A stretch of 64,000 nucleotides of DNA from an uncultured Isosphaeraceae bacterium (GTDB lineage Bacteria > Planctomycetota > Planctomycetia > Isosphaerales > Isosphaeraceae): NCBI GenBank assembly GCA_945957605.1, contig CAMFLR010000001.1, forward strand, positions 1,178,001 to 1,242,000, read 5' to 3'. Below the pieces are notes generated by a model that searched no databases, was not told where the DNA came from, and worked only from the letters and a program-made list of their open reading frames with translations. This document shows, piece by piece, positions 1 to 9,100 of this stretch. The position numbers and the translations under genes are program-made. The first letter of the stretch is position 1. Each line of letters starts with the position of its first letter.

Positions 1-1051
1 AATGCCGCGTTGGCTGAGCGAAGGGATTTCCGTTTACGAAGAAGAACGGGAAAATCCTGCCTGGGCGTCAACGATGCGGCCCGAGTATCGGGCGATGATT
101 CTGGGCGAGGGCTTCACGCCACTTAGCAAGCTCAGCTCGGCGTTTCTCTCGCCGGGTTCGGCGCTAAAGCTTCAATTCGCATATTACGAATCCGCCCTGG
201 CGATCGAATTTCTCGTCAAGAAATTCGGCCCTGAAGTACTCAATGGAGTGCTTGATGACCTCGGTCGCGGAGTTGCTTTGAACGAGGCGCTGCCAACTCG
301 GACGAAATTGACGCTTTCTCAATTAGACGACGCGTTCACCGCGTTCGCGAAAGCGCGCGCCTCGGCCGTCGCCCCCGAACTGACGTGGGAAAAGTCGGAA
401 CTCTCGCCCAACGCGGATTCTAAGGCGATCCTGGCCTATCTTCAGACCCATCCCAAGAACTTCGACGGCCTCCGACGTCTCGGCGCCAAGCTCGTCGCCG
501 AAAAGAAAGTCACGGAAGCCCGCGAAGCTCTGGAACGATTCAAGACGATGTACCCCGAATACCTCGGCCCCGATAACGCGTACGCCCTGCTCGCGACACT
601 CGCCCACGGCGGCGATGCCAAAAGCGAACGCGCCGCGCTGGCCGAGTGGGCATCGAAAGACGGCAACGCATTTCCCGCGCTACTGCGAATGTCCGAGCTC
701 GACGAATCCGCGAGCAACTGGCCGGCCGTGGCCGACGACTCCCAGCGTCTTCTGGCGATCAACCCGCTCCGAGCCGAACCACATCGGCGTCTCGCTCTCG
801 CCTCAGAAAAACTCGGCAAGCCTGCCGATGCCGTAATCGCGTATCGCGCGGCGGCGGTGCTCGACGAATCCGACCCCGCCGGCACTCACTATCGACTTGC
901 CAGGTTGCTGCAGCAGGTCGGCAATACAAACGAGGCCCGCCGCGAAGTACTCAAGAGTCTGGAAAACGCTCCGCGCTTTCTCGACGCTCATAAACTGCTG
1001 CTCGAACTGACCGCGACGAAGCCCAAGTCCGATGGAGCGCGATCCCGATGA
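1..1051 (+). CDS. Peptidase MA-like (gluzincin) domain plus TPR protein, 3' part
   Basis: The gene enters from outside the window, so only its last 349 residues are visible. The first residues (PRWLSEGISVYEEE) look like the segment after the HExxH helix of gluzincin metallopeptidases, where a W-x-x-EG motif supplies the third zinc ligand. The HExxH itself would lie upstream of base 1. About residues 135-340 are helical, with TPR-like spacing (for example the A..Y..AA.LDESDPAG..YRLA segment). The stop overlaps the next start as ATGA at 1048-1051, so it heads the same transcription unit as the DUF4159 and MoxR genes. Planctomycete homologs are large secreted or periplasmic proteins; whether this one is catalytic cannot be judged here. 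Confidence 0.75.
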   Translation, partial: MPRWLSEGISVYEEERENPAWASTMRPEYRAMILGEGFTPLSKLSSAFLSPGSALKLQFAYYESALAIEFLVKKFGPEVLNGVLDDLGRGVALNEALPTRTKLTLSQLDDAFTAFAKARASAVAPELTWEKSELSPNADSKAILAYLQTHPKNFDGLRRLGAKLVAEKKVTEAREALERFKTMYPEYLGPDNAYALLATLAHGGDAKSERAALAEWASKDGNAFPALLRMSELDESASNWPAVADDSQRLLAINPLRAEPHRRLALASEKLGKPADAVIAYRAAAVLDESDPAGTHYRLARLLQQVGNTNEARREVLKSLENAPRFLDAHKLLLELTATKPKSDGARSR

Positions 1052-1935
1052 ACCAACGCCGTCGGCTGATTCTCTTCGTCTTGCCACTTGCGCTCCTCGT
1101 TGCTTCCGGGGTCGCCATCGCTCAGCGATTCGGCGGCCGCTACGGCGGAGGCGGCATTCCCAGCCTCCCAGACGACCGCGCCGGTGTGCCCGACTGGAAA
1201 AATGACAGTCGCTTCAAGAGCGATGTGTTCACATTCGTCCGCGTCAAATACACGTCGGTCTGGGGCGGTGGCGGAGGTGGATTTGGACGTCGAGGTGGTG
1301 GCGGAGGCGGCTGGGCGACCGACTTCCCCGATAGTGATCTCAATTTCTCCTATCGGCTCCAGCAACTTACGTCGCTCAAGGTCGAGCCCAATCCGATCAT
1401 TCTCGAACTGACTGATGAAAAGTTGTTCGACTACCCATTCATTTACATGATCGAGCCGGGAAGCCTTTATTTCTCCGACGAAGAGGTCGTGGCCCTGCGT
1501 CGCTACCTGCTTAACGGCGGCTTCCTGATGGTTGACGACTTCTGGGGTGATAACCAGTACGAAAATCTCCGCGATCAACTCAAGCGTGTGTTTCCGGATC
1601 GCGAGCCGCAAGAGCTTCCGCTCGACCACGACATTTTCCGTTGCGTCTACAAGCTCAAAGAAAAGCCGCAGGTTCCCAGCATCAACGCCGCCCAGTGGGG
1701 CCGGAGCCAGGGGATCACCTACGAATATTCCCGCGACGGCAGCGATACCAGCAAGGTTCACTATCGCGGGTTGACGGATGATAAGGGCCGCTTGATGGCG
1801 ATCATCTGTCACAACACCGACCTCGGCGATGGCTGGGAGCGCGAAGGGGAAGATCCCTGGTACTTCCACGAGTTTTCCGAAAAGAAGGCGTACCCGATGG
1901 GCATCAACATCGTCACCTACGCCATGACCCACTGA
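1048..1935 (+). CDS. DUF4159 domain protein, secreted
   Basis: A 295-residue protein. Residues 7-26 form a hydrophobic signal peptide ending near AIAQ. The body matches DUF4159, a domain with a glutamine-amidotransferase-like fold often found beside MoxR/BatA genes; the recognisable core is the LNGGFLMVDDFWG stretch near residues 151-163. A glycine-rich insertion at about residues 73-88, with two runs of six glycines, breaks the N-terminal part of the domain. Its start overlaps the preceding stop (ATGA), and 66 bp separate it from moxR. A role in the envelope-linked MoxR system is inferred from context only; no enzymatic activity is known for the family. Confidence 0.85.
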   Translation: MNQRRRLILFVLPLALLVASGVAIAQRFGGRYGGGGIPSLPDDRAGVPDWKNDSRFKSDVFTFVRVKYTSVWGGGGGGFGRRGGGGGGWATDFPDSDLNFSYRLQQLTSLKVEPNPIILELTDEKLFDYPFIYMIEPGSLYFSDEEVVALRRYLLNGGFLMVDDFWGDNQYENLRDQLKRVFPDREPQELPLDHDIFRCVYKLKEKPQVPSINAAQWGRSQGITYEYSRDGSDTSKVHYRGLTDDKGRLMAIICHNTDLGDGWEREGEDPWYFHEFSEKKAYPMGINIVTYAMTH

Positions 1936-2001
1936 CCCGGCCGCGCGGCAAATGACCCATGCCGAGCCAGTCCCGACCCAGACCGAGCGAGAGGAGCGAG
2001 C

Positions 2002-3018
2002 GTGACGAAGGACGATTCCGCCCTTGCCTTTGAGAACGAACGACTCGCCGTCGAGAAGGTGCACGAAAGCCGTGGCCGAATCGAACACGAGCTGCGTAAG
2101 GTGATCGTCGGCCAGAAGGAGGCGACGCATCAGCTTCTCATCAGCCTTTTCGCCGGCGGCCACTGCCTCATCACCGGCGCGCCTGGACTCGCAAAAACGC
2201 TGCTCGTTCGCACGATCGCTCAGATTTTTCGCCTCAAGTTTCAGCGCATCCAGTTCACGCCCGACCTCATGCCGGCCGACATCACCGGCACCGAAATCCT
2301 CGAAGAAACAACCGACGGCCGGCGCAGAATGCAGTTCGTCAAAGGGCCGATCTTCGCCAACGTGATTCTCGCCGACGAAATCAATCGCACCCCACCCAAA
2401 ACCCAGGCCGCGCTCCTCGAAGCGATGCAGGAACACCAGGTCACCGCGGCCGGCGTTCGCTATCCGCTCGAAGAACCGTTCTTCGTTCTCGCCACGCAAA
2501 ATCCGATCGAGATGGAAGGGACGTATCCGCTCCCCGAAGCCCAGCTCGATCGATTCATGTTCAACGTCATCGTTGATTACCTATCCGAAGATGATGAAGT
2601 GTCGGTCGTCAAGCAAACAACGGCTCGCGCGTTCGAGCCGATCGAGCCGCTGTTCGACGGTGCCGACGTTCTGCAATTCCACGAAGTCGTCCGCAAAGTG
2701 CCGATCGCCGAAGATGTCGTGCGGTATGCGGTTCGATTAGCATCGGCAAGCCGCCCTGGTCCCGACGCCCCCAAGTTCGTTAATGACTGGGTGAGTTGGG
2801 GAGCAGGACTTCGCGCAGCCCAATCGCTCGTTCTTGGAGCCAAGGTTCGCGCGCTTCTGGGCGGCCGATTTCACGTCGCGCCCGAGGACATTCGCTCACT
2901 TGCTCACCCGACATTACGACACAGAATCCTGCTGGGCTATCGAGCCGAGGCCGATGGTGTTTCGGTCGATTCGGTGATCGATCGTCTCGTTGAACATGTA
3001 AAAGCGCCAATCACCTGA
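2002..3018 (+). CDS. moxR: MoxR family AAA+ ATPase (operon 1)
   Basis: 338 residues, full length for a MoxR ATPase. Visible motifs are Walker A GAPGLAKT (59-66), Walker B VILADE (121-126), sensor 1 ATQNP (164-168) and the conserved AQLDRF loop (180-185) with the arginine finger. The start is GTG at 2002, chosen because GAGGAG lies just upstream at 1991-1996. MoxR ATPases act as chaperone-like remodelling factors for VWA proteins, and VWA genes follow immediately. The stop shares one base with the DUF58 start (TGATG). It resembles the second MoxR at 27948-28979 in length and motifs, but differs enough to be an old paralog. Confidence 0.95.
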   Translation: MTKDDSALAFENERLAVEKVHESRGRIEHELRKVIVGQKEATHQLLISLFAGGHCLITGAPGLAKTLLVRTIAQIFRLKFQRIQFTPDLMPADITGTEILEETTDGRRRMQFVKGPIFANVILADEINRTPPKTQAALLEAMQEHQVTAAGVRYPLEEPFFVLATQNPIEMEGTYPLPEAQLDRFMFNVIVDYLSEDDEVSVVKQTTARAFEPIEPLFDGADVLQFHEVVRKVPIAEDVVRYAVRLASASRPGPDAPKFVNDWVSWGAGLRAAQSLVLGAKVRALLGGRFHVAPEDIRSLAHPTLRHRILLGYRAEADGVSVDSVIDRLVEHVKAPIT

Positions 3019-4019
3019 TGCCAAAGTCTAGCAACGAACCAGCCACCGACACTCAAACCGCAAACGCTCGAGGAGCGTCGGCCCGGCCGTCTTCGTCGCT
3101 AATCGACCCGGCCACCTTGATGCGCATCAAGAACCTGCAGGTTCGCGCCCGGGTGGTCGTTACAGGCTTTCTCAAAGGCATTCATCGCAGCCCCTACCAC
3201 GGTTTTTCGGTCGAGTTCAGCGAGTACCGTGAGTACAGCGTGGGCGACGATCCGCGTTATCTCGACTGGCGTCTTTATGCCAAGTCGGACCGCTATTACA
3301 TCAAGCGATTCGAGGACGAAACAAACCGGCGCTGCTATCTCATTGTCGATAACAGCCGGTCGATGGGTTACGGCACGCTCGGCTATTCAAAGGCAGAATA
3401 CACCCGCACCACTGCCGCCACGCTCGCCTACTTCCTCAACACCCAGCGCGATGCCGTCGGCCTTCTGACATTTGAAAATACAATCACCGATTATCTCCCC
3501 GCCCGCCATCGCCCCGGCCACATGCGGCGAATCATGGCGATCCTCGCCCGCGAGCCGCAAGGAAAAGCCACCAATCTGACTGACCCGCTCGACCAGATCG
3601 CCGCGACCGTGCAAAAACGCGGGCTGGTCGTGCTGCTGTCGGATTTGCTCGCCCCGGCCGAGCCCTTGAAAGCCCGGCTCGGCTATTTGCGGTCGCGCGG
3701 TCATGAAGTGGTTGTCTTGCGAATTCTCGACCCCGCCGAGGTGAATTTCTCGTTCGAATCTGCTGCATTATTTCGCGACGCCGAATCGGGACGCGATCTC
3801 TACGTCGATCCGGCAGAATCCCGCGCCAGCTATTTGAAAAAGTTCGCCGCTCACAATGCTGCAATTGCTCAGACTTGCCTCGATTTGGGCGTCGACTATG
3901 AATTGGTGACAACCGATCGCCCGCTTGAACTCGTGCTGTTCGACTTGCTGCGAGCAAGGGCCCGGCGTGGGCGTTCGACGAACCGGCGAGCCGCCTCTGG
4001 CCGTGGGGGCGTCGTATGA
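3018..4019 (+). CDS. DUF58 protein with VWA-type metal site (operon 1)
   Basis: 333 residues, a typical DUF58 protein. The diagnostic segment around residues 66-91 (VEFSEYREY, GDDPRYLDWRLYA, SDRYYIKRFE) is present. It is followed by a VWA domain with an intact DxSxS metal-ion site, DNSRS at 111-115. No membrane segment is obvious. DUF58 proteins are the usual partners of MoxR ATPases. The start overlaps the moxR stop by one base, and its end overlaps the BatA-like start as ATGA (4016-4019), so translational coupling is likely along this stretch. Confidence 0.93.
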   Translation: MPKSSNEPATDTQTANARGASARPSSSLIDPATLMRIKNLQVRARVVVTGFLKGIHRSPYHGFSVEFSEYREYSVGDDPRYLDWRLYAKSDRYYIKRFEDETNRRCYLIVDNSRSMGYGTLGYSKAEYTRTTAATLAYFLNTQRDAVGLLTFENTITDYLPARHRPGHMRRIMAILAREPQGKATNLTDPLDQIAATVQKRGLVVLLSDLLAPAEPLKARLGYLRSRGHEVVVLRILDPAEVNFSFESAALFRDAESGRDLYVDPAESRASYLKKFAAHNAAIAQTCLDLGVDYELVTTDRPLELVLFDLLRARARRGRSTNRRAASGRGGVV

Positions 4020-6154
4020 GCTTTCTCGCTCCGCTCTATGCCCTGGGCGCTCTGGCGATCGCCGCTCCGCTTTTCTTTCATCTGATTCGCCGCACGCCCA
4101 GGGGCGAAATGCCGTTCAGTTCGCTGATGTTCCTCACGCCGTCGCCGCCCAAGGTGACGCGTCGGAGCCGGCTCGACGACTGGCTTTTACTCGCCCTCCG
4201 CGCTCTGGCACTGGTGCTGATCGCGTTCGCGTTCGCCCGCCCCTTTTTTCGACAACAAGCACTAGCCGATCCTGGCGACACACCTGGCCGACGCGTCGTT
4301 CTGCTCGTCGATACCAGCGCCAGTATGAGGCTCGCCGATCTATGGGCGAAGGCAAAAAAAATCGCGAGCGACGTGATCGAAACCGCCGATGCACGCGACA
4401 AACTCGCGCTCCTCGCCTTCGACAACCAGACGCGCATAATGCTCAGCTTCGAGGAATCCGCCACGCTCGATCCCGCCCGGCGCAAGGCGGTCGCGCTCGC
4501 ACGTCTGAACGAACTTGCTCCCACGTGGGGCGGAACACACCTCGGCCAGGCGCTCGTCGATGCGGTCTCTGCTGTTTCGGGCGGCAACGACGCCACTGGA
4601 TCGGCTGGGCACGTCCCGCGCCGTGTCATTCTCGTGAGCGACCTCCCGCGCGGAGCGCGACTCGACGAACTCGGCGGCCTCGAGTGGCCTTCCGACGTAA
4701 CTCTCGAACCGATGCGCGTCGCCGATCTCGGCTCGAACGCGGGGATTCATCCACTCGCCGACGCCGAACCAGAAACAGGCAAGAACAAATCGGCCGCCGA
4801 CAAAGGGCTTGGTCCCGATCGCCGCGTCGGAGTTTCCAACGACACCGCTTCACACAAGGACGCGTTCACACTTTCGTGGGTCGACGAGACCGGCAAAACC
4901 GTCGGCGATCCAATTTCCACATATGTTCCCGCCGGCGAAAGCCGCGTGGTCCGCGTTCCCCGACCCGTAAATACGAACCGCAAACGTGTCTCGCTGGTTC
5001 TGCAAGGTGACGACAGCGCGTTTGACAATACACTCGCGTTCGCCGATCCCATTCGCGATGAGGCAAATGTCGTCGCCCTTACAAACGACGCGGCCGACGA
5101 TCCTTCGGGTTCACTCTATTACTTGATGCGTGTTTTTCAGGACGATCCCAAGCGCGGTGTGAAGGTGAATGCTATCGCGACGAGCGCTTCGCTCTCGCTC
5201 GACCCTAGGGCGGTTTCGTTAGCAGTCGTTCTAGGCGAAACAAACGCCGAAAACGGCAGTCGGCTACGCGAGTACGCTCGCGCGGGCGGGACGGTGTTCG
5301 CGGTCGTCAATGGGCCTGGGTCCCTCGCCACAGTGGCGACGATTGCCGGCGTTGCACCTTTTGAGGCGGCGGAAAGCTCGAACAATCGGGACATGATGCT
5401 CGGCGAAATCGCTTTCGAGCATCCGCTGTTCGCTCCGCTCGCCGGACCACAATTCAACGATTTCACTAAGATCCGCTTTTGGAAACACCGTAAAGTCGCA
5501 GCCAATGCACTCGGCGAATCGCGCGTCATCGCACGCTTCGAAAACGGCGATCCCGCACTCATCGAAAAGACTGTAGGCAAGGGACGCTTATTGCTAATGA
5601 CAAGCAGTTGGCGGCCGGCCGACAGCCAGCTCGCGCGTTCGTCGAAGTTTGTTCCGTTGATGGCCGGCCTACTGGAATCGCGCGAGCGTCGCCCTGACAC
5701 CGACGCAATTTACACCATTGGCGATCGAATCCCGCTGCCCGCCTCAGTTGATCCCGCGATGAGTCTCACCATCCGAAAGCCCGACGGCAAATCATCTGCG
5801 GTCGCAAAAGGAGCGTCGGCATTCGAAGGAGCCGACCAACCTGGCGTTTACGTCGCCGATTTGAAGGGTGTTCCCTGGTCATTCGCAGTCAATCTCGACC
5901 CGGCCGAAAGCAAAACGTCGCCGCTGGCGGATGAAACGCTCGAACAGCTCGGCTGCCGGCTCGCAAGGTCTGAAATGGCGGCAGCAAATCCCGAAGAACT
6001 CAGGCAACTGCAAAACGCTGAGCTCGAAGGTCGCCAGAAGTACTGGCGGTGGCTGGTACTGGCGGCGGTCGCCGCATTGACCGTCGAAACCTGGCTGGCC
6101 GGGCGCCTCGCGCGTCCCCGGACGGTCCAAGCAGGGGAGGCCGTGTCGGCATGA
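4016..6154 (+). CDS. BatA-like VWA membrane protein (operon 1)
   Basis: 712 residues. The N-terminus has the aerotolerance BatA double-membrane layout: a hydrophobic helix at 3-25, a short loop, and a second helix at about 56-76. A VWA domain follows with the DTSAS metal site at 99-103. The long C-terminal part is beta-rich, and a final membrane helix lies near residues 676-700 (WRWLVLAAVAALTVETWLAG). The bulk of the protein should therefore face the periplasm. It is coupled to DUF58 and to the DUF4175-like gene by ATGA overlaps. The paralog in operon 2 is 24961-26973. Bat proteins have been linked to aerotolerance and envelope integrity, but no specific function can be read from this sequence. 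Confidence 0.9.
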   Translation: MSFLAPLYALGALAIAAPLFFHLIRRTPRGEMPFSSLMFLTPSPPKVTRRSRLDDWLLLALRALALVLIAFAFARPFFRQQALADPGDTPGRRVVLLVDTSASMRLADLWAKAKKIASDVIETADARDKLALLAFDNQTRIMLSFEESATLDPARRKAVALARLNELAPTWGGTHLGQALVDAVSAVSGGNDATGSAGHVPRRVILVSDLPRGARLDELGGLEWPSDVTLEPMRVADLGSNAGIHPLADAEPETGKNKSAADKGLGPDRRVGVSNDTASHKDAFTLSWVDETGKTVGDPISTYVPAGESRVVRVPRPVNTNRKRVSLVLQGDDSAFDNTLAFADPIRDEANVVALTNDAADDPSGSLYYLMRVFQDDPKRGVKVNAIATSASLSLDPRAVSLAVVLGETNAENGSRLREYARAGGTVFAVVNGPGSLATVATIAGVAPFEAAESSNNRDMMLGEIAFEHPLFAPLAGPQFNDFTKIRFWKHRKVAANALGESRVIARFENGDPALIEKTVGKGRLLLMTSSWRPADSQLARSSKFVPLMAGLLESRERRPDTDAIYTIGDRIPLPASVDPAMSLTIRKPDGKSSAVAKGASAFEGADQPGVYVADLKGVPWSFAVNLDPAESKTSPLADETLEQLGCRLARSEMAAANPEELRQLQNAELEGRQKYWRWLVLAAVAALTVETWLAGRLARPRTVQAGEAVSA

Positions 6155-9100
6155 GCAACGAACTTCGTCATGCGTTGGAACAGGTCGGCCGCCGCTTCCG
6201 GCGCGTCAATCTTGGCTTCGGCCTCGCGGCGTGCTGGGCAATCTGGGCGATCGTCGTCGCGTGCTGTGCGATTGCGACTCGTGGAAGCGTACCAAGCTTT
6301 GGTTTGCTGACAACACTCTCAATTCTCGCCGGCGTGTCGGCCCTCACGTGCCTGTTTCTCGGGCTGAGATCGGCACGAGACACGACCTGGATCGCCCGGC
6401 AAATCGAAGCCGCTCACCCGAGCCTGAATGCTGGCCTGCTCGCCGCGCTCGAAGAGGTGACAAAATCAGGCGGCCGACTTGGCTTCTTGCAGTCGACTGT
6501 CGTTCGCAACGCGCTCGATCATCGCCGCACCCACGGCTGGACCGACACCGTACCGACTCGTCGCATCCTCTCCGCCGATGCGCTTCATCTGGTTTCGTTC
6601 GTTGCTTTGGTCGCCGCATCGTTCTGGCTTGTCAGGCCGTCATTCGTTCAAGGTGCAAATGGCGAGTCTGGCGTTGAGGTAGCGAAGGGCGAATTACCTT
6701 CGATCACGGTCGATCCCGGAGACACCGAGGTCGAGCGTGGAGCGCCGCTTCTCGTCGTGGCTCGGTTCGATAAGGCCGTACCTGCCGAATCCTCGCTCGT
6801 TTTGGAAGATGGCAAAACGCCCGCGCCGCGCCCGATGACGCGAAGCCTGGAAGATCCTGCCTTCGGAGCTCGTGTCGAGTCGGTCGAAGCCGACATGAAT
6901 TATCGCGTGACCTTCGATGGCGGCTCCTCTCCCACCTACAAGGTCAAGGTCTTCGAATACCCCGAATTGCGGCGTGCCGACGCCCGGCTCGTCTTCCCGC
7001 AATACACATCGCTCGACACGAAATCGGTCGAAGACGTCCGCCACGTCAACGCCGTCGAAGGAACCGAACTTACACTCATCGGCCGCCTCAACAAAGAGGT
7101 CGCCATCGCCCAGTTGGTCGACGAAAAAGCGGAGAAGATCATCCCGCTCACTCCCGATACGACGTCCCCCAACGAACCAATTTACAAGGCGACTTGGACG
7201 CTCGCGGAGTCGGGACGTTACAAGGTAAGGCTCGTCGACAAGCAAGGCCGACCCAACAAGCTGAACACCGAAATCGTCGTAAACGTATCGAAGAACAAGC
7301 CGGCGGCGGTAGCGGTGACAGTGCCTTCGCACGACGTTCGCGTTTCGCCCGTTGAAGAACTCACTCTCAAGGCCAACGCCGAAGATGACTTCGGCGTGAT
7401 CCGGCGCGGCTTGACCTACAGCGTCACTGGCGGCGAACCGAACGAGTTGGAGTTGGGAAAGGTCGATTCCAAAACTCAGGCGCCCAAGAAAGTACAGGAT
7501 GAATACATCCTGGCGTTCGAGTCGCTCAAAGCCGCGCCCGACCAGCTCGTCACCTATTTCTTCTGGGCCGAAGATCTTGGCCCCGACGGCAAGCCCAGAC
7601 GCACGTCGGGCGATATGTTTTTCGCCGAGGTTCGCCACTTTGAGGAAATCTTCCGGCAAGGTGAAGCTCCTCCCGGCGGCTCCGAAAGCGAGCAACAGGA
7701 AGGTCAGCAAGGCAACGCCCGCGAGGCTGGCGAACTTTCGGACTTGCAAAAAGAGGTCATCAACGCGACCTGGAAGCTGATCCGCCGCGAAACCAGCGCG
7801 AAGCCCACCGACACCTTTGCAGCGGACGCCGAGGCGATTCGGCAAGGACAAGCATCGGCGATCGAGAAAGCCGAAGCGCTGGGAGAGAAGCTCACCGACG
7901 AGGTTTCCAAGGCAAACCTCAAAACTGCGCTGACGTTCATGAAAGACGCTGAGGCGAAGCTCGCCGCGGTTGCCAAAAACGCCTCGGTCCCAGGCCTCAA
8001 TCCAGCCCTTTCGGCCGAGCAAGCGGCATCACAAGCACTCCTGAAATTGCGTGCCCGCGAGTTCGACGTTGTGAAGCGGAATCAACGTCAGCAGCAAAGC
8101 AGTCGATCGTCGTCGTCGGGCAGTCCCTCGCAGCGTCAGCTCAATCAACTCGAGCTTTCGAACGACGAGAACCGCTACGAGCAGCAAAAATCGGCGAAGG
8201 CTCAGGAGCCTACAACCAAACGCGAGCAGGAGCAGGCCGAGACTCGACAGGTGCTCAACCGGCTCAAAGAACTGGCCCAGCGTCAGGCCGATTTGAACGC
8301 GCGACTCAAGGAGATGCAGTCGGCCCTCGACGCGGCCAAGACACCCGAAGCCCGCGAAGAACTTCAACGTCAACTCAAGCGGCTTCGCGAGCAAGAGCAG
8401 CAAATCCTCCGCGACACCGACGAGCTCCAGGAGCGGATGGAACGCGAGGAAAATCGCGACCGCATGGCCGAGGCGCGAGAGCAAGTCGAACAGAGCCGCG
8501 AGAACATTCAGAAGGCGGGTGAAGCGATCGAGCAAAACAAGCTCTCGCAGGCCGTCACGGCAGGGACGCGTGCAGGCCGACAGCTCGATCAGACTCGCGA
8601 CGACTTGCGCAAGCAAGCCTCGAACAAATTCTCCGAGGAAATGACCGACTTGCGCGACGAAGCTCGCAAGCTCGACACCAAACAGGAAGAGCTGACCAAG
8701 AAGCTCGAAGAGCAAACCAAGGAACGGCCCAACAAACTTCGCGACGACGGCGATCGCGAACAGACAAAGCGCGATCTTCAGCAGCAGCAAACCGGTCTCG
8801 ACAAGCTCCTCGATCGCATGCGTTCAACCGTGACCTCCGCAGAGGATTCCGAGCCGTTGCTCGCGAAGAATCTCTTCGATGCCGTGAACAAGACGAACGA
8901 GCAAAAGGTGCCCGAGGCGCTAAAAGCCGCCGAGCAACTCGCCGAAGTCGGAATCGCTCCTGAAGCCGCAGCCGCCTCGCGACACGCCTCGAAGGGACTC
9001 GACGACTTGCGGCAAGGCGTCGAAAAGGCAGCCCAAAGCGTGCTCGGCGACGAGACCGCTGCCCTTAAACGCGCGCAGGCCGAGCTTGAAAATCTCGCTC

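Noticed and set aside
988-2499. 503-residue minus-strand open frame opposite the DUF4159 and moxR genes
   Set aside because: It lies entirely across two well-supported plus-strand genes, has no family features, and long antisense frames are expected in high-GC DNA.
6049-6150. N-terminal extension of the DUF4175-like protein
   Set aside because: Lies inside the BatA-like gene; ATG 6151 has a good ribosome site and an ATGA overlap.
6694-8022. 442-residue minus-strand open frame inside the DUF4175-like gene
   Set aside because: Shadow of the codon bias on the opposite strand; no ribosome site and no recognisable domain.
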